A stretch of DNA of 7,963 nt from Flavobacteriaceae bacterium (GTDB lineage Bacteria > Bacteroidota > Bacteroidia > Flavobacteriales > Flavobacteriaceae): positions 1-7,963 of the forward strand of contig CANHNG010000069.1 of the NCBI GenBank assembly GCA_947461915.1, written 5' to 3'. A model generated the notes under the pieces. That model worked only from the letters and a program-made list of their open reading frames with translations. It was not told the origin of the DNA and ran no database searches. The position numbers and the translations under genes were made by a program. Position 1 is the stretch's first letter; every line of letters begins with the position of its first letter. Of this stretch, positions 5,965 to 7,963 are shown piece by piece.

Positions 5965-7963
5965 ATGGCAAACTCAAAACACATTCTTTTTTTTAACCAA
6001 ATCAGCATTGCAGATATTGCCAAAGTAGGCGGTAAAAATGCTTCACTTGGCGAAATGTACTGCCAATTAAATCCAATAGGCATTAAAATCCCCAATGGTT
6101 TTGCGGTCACAGCCGATGGGTATCGCCTATTTCGCAAAGAAAACAATCTCGAAAAACCATTGGAAGATTTGTTGTTGTCCTTGGATACAAAAGAATATTC
6201 CAATCTTTCCTCTATTGGAGAAAAAGCCAGAAATCTTGTTTTATCTGCAACCATTCCAGAAGAAATCAATGTCGATATTCGAGCTGCTTACCAAGAACTC
6301 TGTAAACAATGCAATATAAACTATCTCGACGTTGCCGTTCGCAGCAGCGCTACTTCTGAAGATTTACCCTCGGCGAGTTTTGCAGGAAGAATGGAATCAT
6401 TCCTGAACATCAGCGGAGAAAAACAATTGCTCGAGGCCGTTCTACGCTGTTATGCATCCTTGTTTACGGATCGGGCGATCAAATACCGCCACGATATGGG
6501 TTTTGTGAATATGGATATCGCCATATCAGTTGGCGTACAACAAATGGTGCGCAGCGACAAAGCTTCGTCCGGTGTGGCTTTTACCATCGATCCCGATAGC
6601 GGATTCAGAAATGTGGTAGTCATCAACGGCACTTTTGGACTGGGCGAAAACATTGTCCAAGGAAGAATCACTCCCGATGAATGGGTGGTTTTTAAACCCA
6701 CACTTTTTAATAAAAAACTTAACCCAATATTAAAAAACCGTTGCGGCAAAAAAGAATTCACAATGATTTATGCCGAAAACACCCAAGGTGTATCGGCAGA
6801 TAAAACGATTATGAATAAGGTCACACCATTGGCAGAACAAAATAAATTTTCACTAAGGGATAAAGAAGTCATCCAACTGGCGCAGTGGTGCCAAAAAATT
6901 GAAAATCATTATGACAAAACTATGGATATCGAATGGGCAAAAGACGGATGGAACGACCAAATCTATATCGTTCAAGCACGTCCGGAAACCATTCACGGAA
7001 AAGCACGAAAACAAATCGTGGAACTCTATTCCCTAAAAGAAAAAGGGAAAATCCTGACAAGCGGTATTGCGTTGGGTAATAAAATCACTTCCGGAAAAGC
7101 GCGAATCCTGAACAGTCCACAAGAAGGAAATCTTTTGCAGCAAGGAGAAATCCTAGTGACAGATGTCACCAATCCCGATTGGGATCCCATTCTTAAAAAA
7201 GCGGGAGCCATTATTACCAATAAAGGCGGCAGGACAAGCCATTCGGCCATTGTGGCAAGAGAACTTGGAACCGTTGCTGTTGTGGGTTGTGGAAATGCAA
7301 CTTCTGCCATAAAAAACGGTCAAGAAATCACGGTTTCTTGTGCCGAAGGCAAAGAGGGAAATGTATATGAAGGGTTAATGAAATGGGAAATTAAAGAACA
7401 GGATTTCAGCAAACTCACTTTACCGGAAACAGATCCAATGTTTATCCTCGCAGATCCCGAAAGAGCTTTTGACTTGAGTTTTTATCCCAACAAAGGCGTG
7501 GGTTTGATGCGAATGGAATTTGCAATTTCCAACACCATTAAAATACATCCAAATGCCCTGTGCGAACCCAAAAAAATAACCGATGAAGCAACAATTTCGA
7601 AAATCAAGGAGTTGACCAAAGGCTATAAAAACGGTACCGATTATTTTGTCAATAAACTTGCCGAAGCAGTTTCCACGGTAGCTTCTGCTTTTTATCCAAA
7701 GGACGTGATTGTGCGAATGAGCGATTTCAAGAGCAACGAATATGCGAATCTCATTGGCGGAAAATATTTCGAACCCGAGGAAGAAAACCCTATGATAGGC
7801 TTTCGTGGTGCTTCGCGTTATTACAGCGACTTTTATCGAAAAGGTTTTGCATTAGAATGTGAAGCGATGAAAAAAGTGCGAAACGAAATTGGATTACACA
7901 ACGTAAAACTAATGATTCCTTTTTGCAGAACTGTCGAGGAGGGAAAAAAAGTTATTGCAGAAA
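5965..7963 (+). CDS. ppsA: Phosphoenolpyruvate synthase (pyruvate, water dikinase), 3' end cut by window
   Basis: The frame is open for 666 codons from the ATG at 5965 to the window edge. PpsA converts pyruvate, ATP and water to PEP, AMP and phosphate in the cytoplasm and opens gluconeogenesis. The ATP-grasp domain is at about 1-340: VGGKNASLGEMY at 21-32, VRSSATSEDLPSASFAG at 125-141, SSGVAFTID at 201-209, GLGENIVQG at 225-233, and IEWAKDG with IVQARPET at 322-342. The phosphohistidine domain follows, with GGRTSHSAIVARELG at 421-435; His426 is the predicted phosphocarrier. The PEP/pyruvate barrel then runs to the edge (GVGLMRMEF at 511-519, IGFRGASRYYSDF at 611-623, ECEAMKKVRNEIGL at 631-644, IPF near 651). 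About 130 C-terminal residues are missing compared with E. coli PpsA. An in-frame TAA at 5944-5946 makes 5965 the first usable start; it has an A-rich leader and no Shine-Dalgarno. Compared with the usual motifs, TCHA is TSHS and FAGQQETFLN is FAGRMESFLN, so it may be a divergent paralogue. Confidence 0.95.
   Translation, partial: MANSKHILFFNQISIADIAKVGGKNASLGEMYCQLNPIGIKIPNGFAVTADGYRLFRKENNLEKPLEDLLLSLDTKEYSNLSSIGEKARNLVLSATIPEEINVDIRAAYQELCKQCNINYLDVAVRSSATSEDLPSASFAGRMESFLNISGEKQLLEAVLRCYASLFTDRAIKYRHDMGFVNMDIAISVGVQQMVRSDKASSGVAFTIDPDSGFRNVVVINGTFGLGENIVQGRITPDEWVVFKPTLFNKKLNPILKNRCGKKEFTMIYAENTQGVSADKTIMNKVTPLAEQNKFSLRDKEVIQLAQWCQKIENHYDKTMDIEWAKDGWNDQIYIVQARPETIHGKARKQIVELYSLKEKGKILTSGIALGNKITSGKARILNSPQEGNLLQQGEILVTDVTNPDWDPILKKAGAIITNKGGRTSHSAIVARELGTVAVVGCGNATSAIKNGQEITVSCAEGKEGNVYEGLMKWEIKEQDFSKLTLPETDPMFILADPERAFDLSFYPNKGVGLMRMEFAISNTIKIHPNALCEPKKITDEATISKIKELTKGYKNGTDYFVNKLAEAVSTVASAFYPKDVIVRMSDFKSNEYANLIGGKYFEPEEENPMIGFRGASRYYSDFYRKGFALECEAMKKVRNEIGLHNVKLMIPFCRTVEEGKKVIAE

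Noticed and set aside
6450..7310. Minus-strand open frames of about 100 residues inside ppsA
   Set aside because: They are antisense to a clearly conserved PEP synthase frame and show no family features.
1..7963. Search for mobile elements, CRISPR repeats, tRNA or rRNA, toxin-antitoxin and defence genes
   Set aside because: No transposase or integrase motif, no regularly spaced repeats, no tRNA-like cloverleaf and no defence-family domain was visible on either strand.

Overview
The window looks like a chromosomal, mostly housekeeping stretch from a Bacteroidota member, probably Flavobacteriaceae (Flavobacterium-like). The DNA is AT-rich. Start codons lack a Shine-Dalgarno sequence and instead follow A-rich leaders. 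One intergenic region carries a perfect match to the Bacteroidota -7 promoter element TAnnTTTG. The proteins (a LytTR regulator, a DUF2147 secreted protein, an approximately 816-residue PriA) also have a flavobacterial flavour. This assignment is by recognition, not by a database search.

Left end (1-225): the last 45 codons of a plus-strand LytTR-type DNA-binding regulator. It meets priA tail to tail, and the two stop codons overlap. A good intrinsic terminator for the LytTR gene lies inside the 3' coding end of priA.

Middle (135-4973): four genes on the minus strand, read from right to left. They are nadC (quinolinate phosphoribosyltransferase, NAD synthesis), a YihY/BrkB-family membrane protein starting 11 bases after nadC, a small secreted DUF2147 protein, and priA (replication-restart helicase). 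Gaps of 11, 57 and 61 bases without a clear terminator allow them to be one transcription unit. No shared pathway is evident.

Right part (4974-7963): a 275-base AT-rich gap with three inverted repeats, then a minus-strand gene for an unrecognised 126-residue protein. A 335-base divergent promoter region with a 17-base palindrome separates it from a plus-strand phosphoenolpyruvate synthase gene (ppsA, gluconeogenesis). The ppsA frame is open for 666 codons and is cut by the window edge.

I see no mobile element, CRISPR array, tRNA, rRNA, phage gene or defence system, and no convincing new multi-gene system. The items most worth a second look are the terminator buried in priA, the palindrome ahead of ppsA, the substitutions in conserved ppsA motifs, and the orphan 126-residue protein with its hairpin-rich downstream region.
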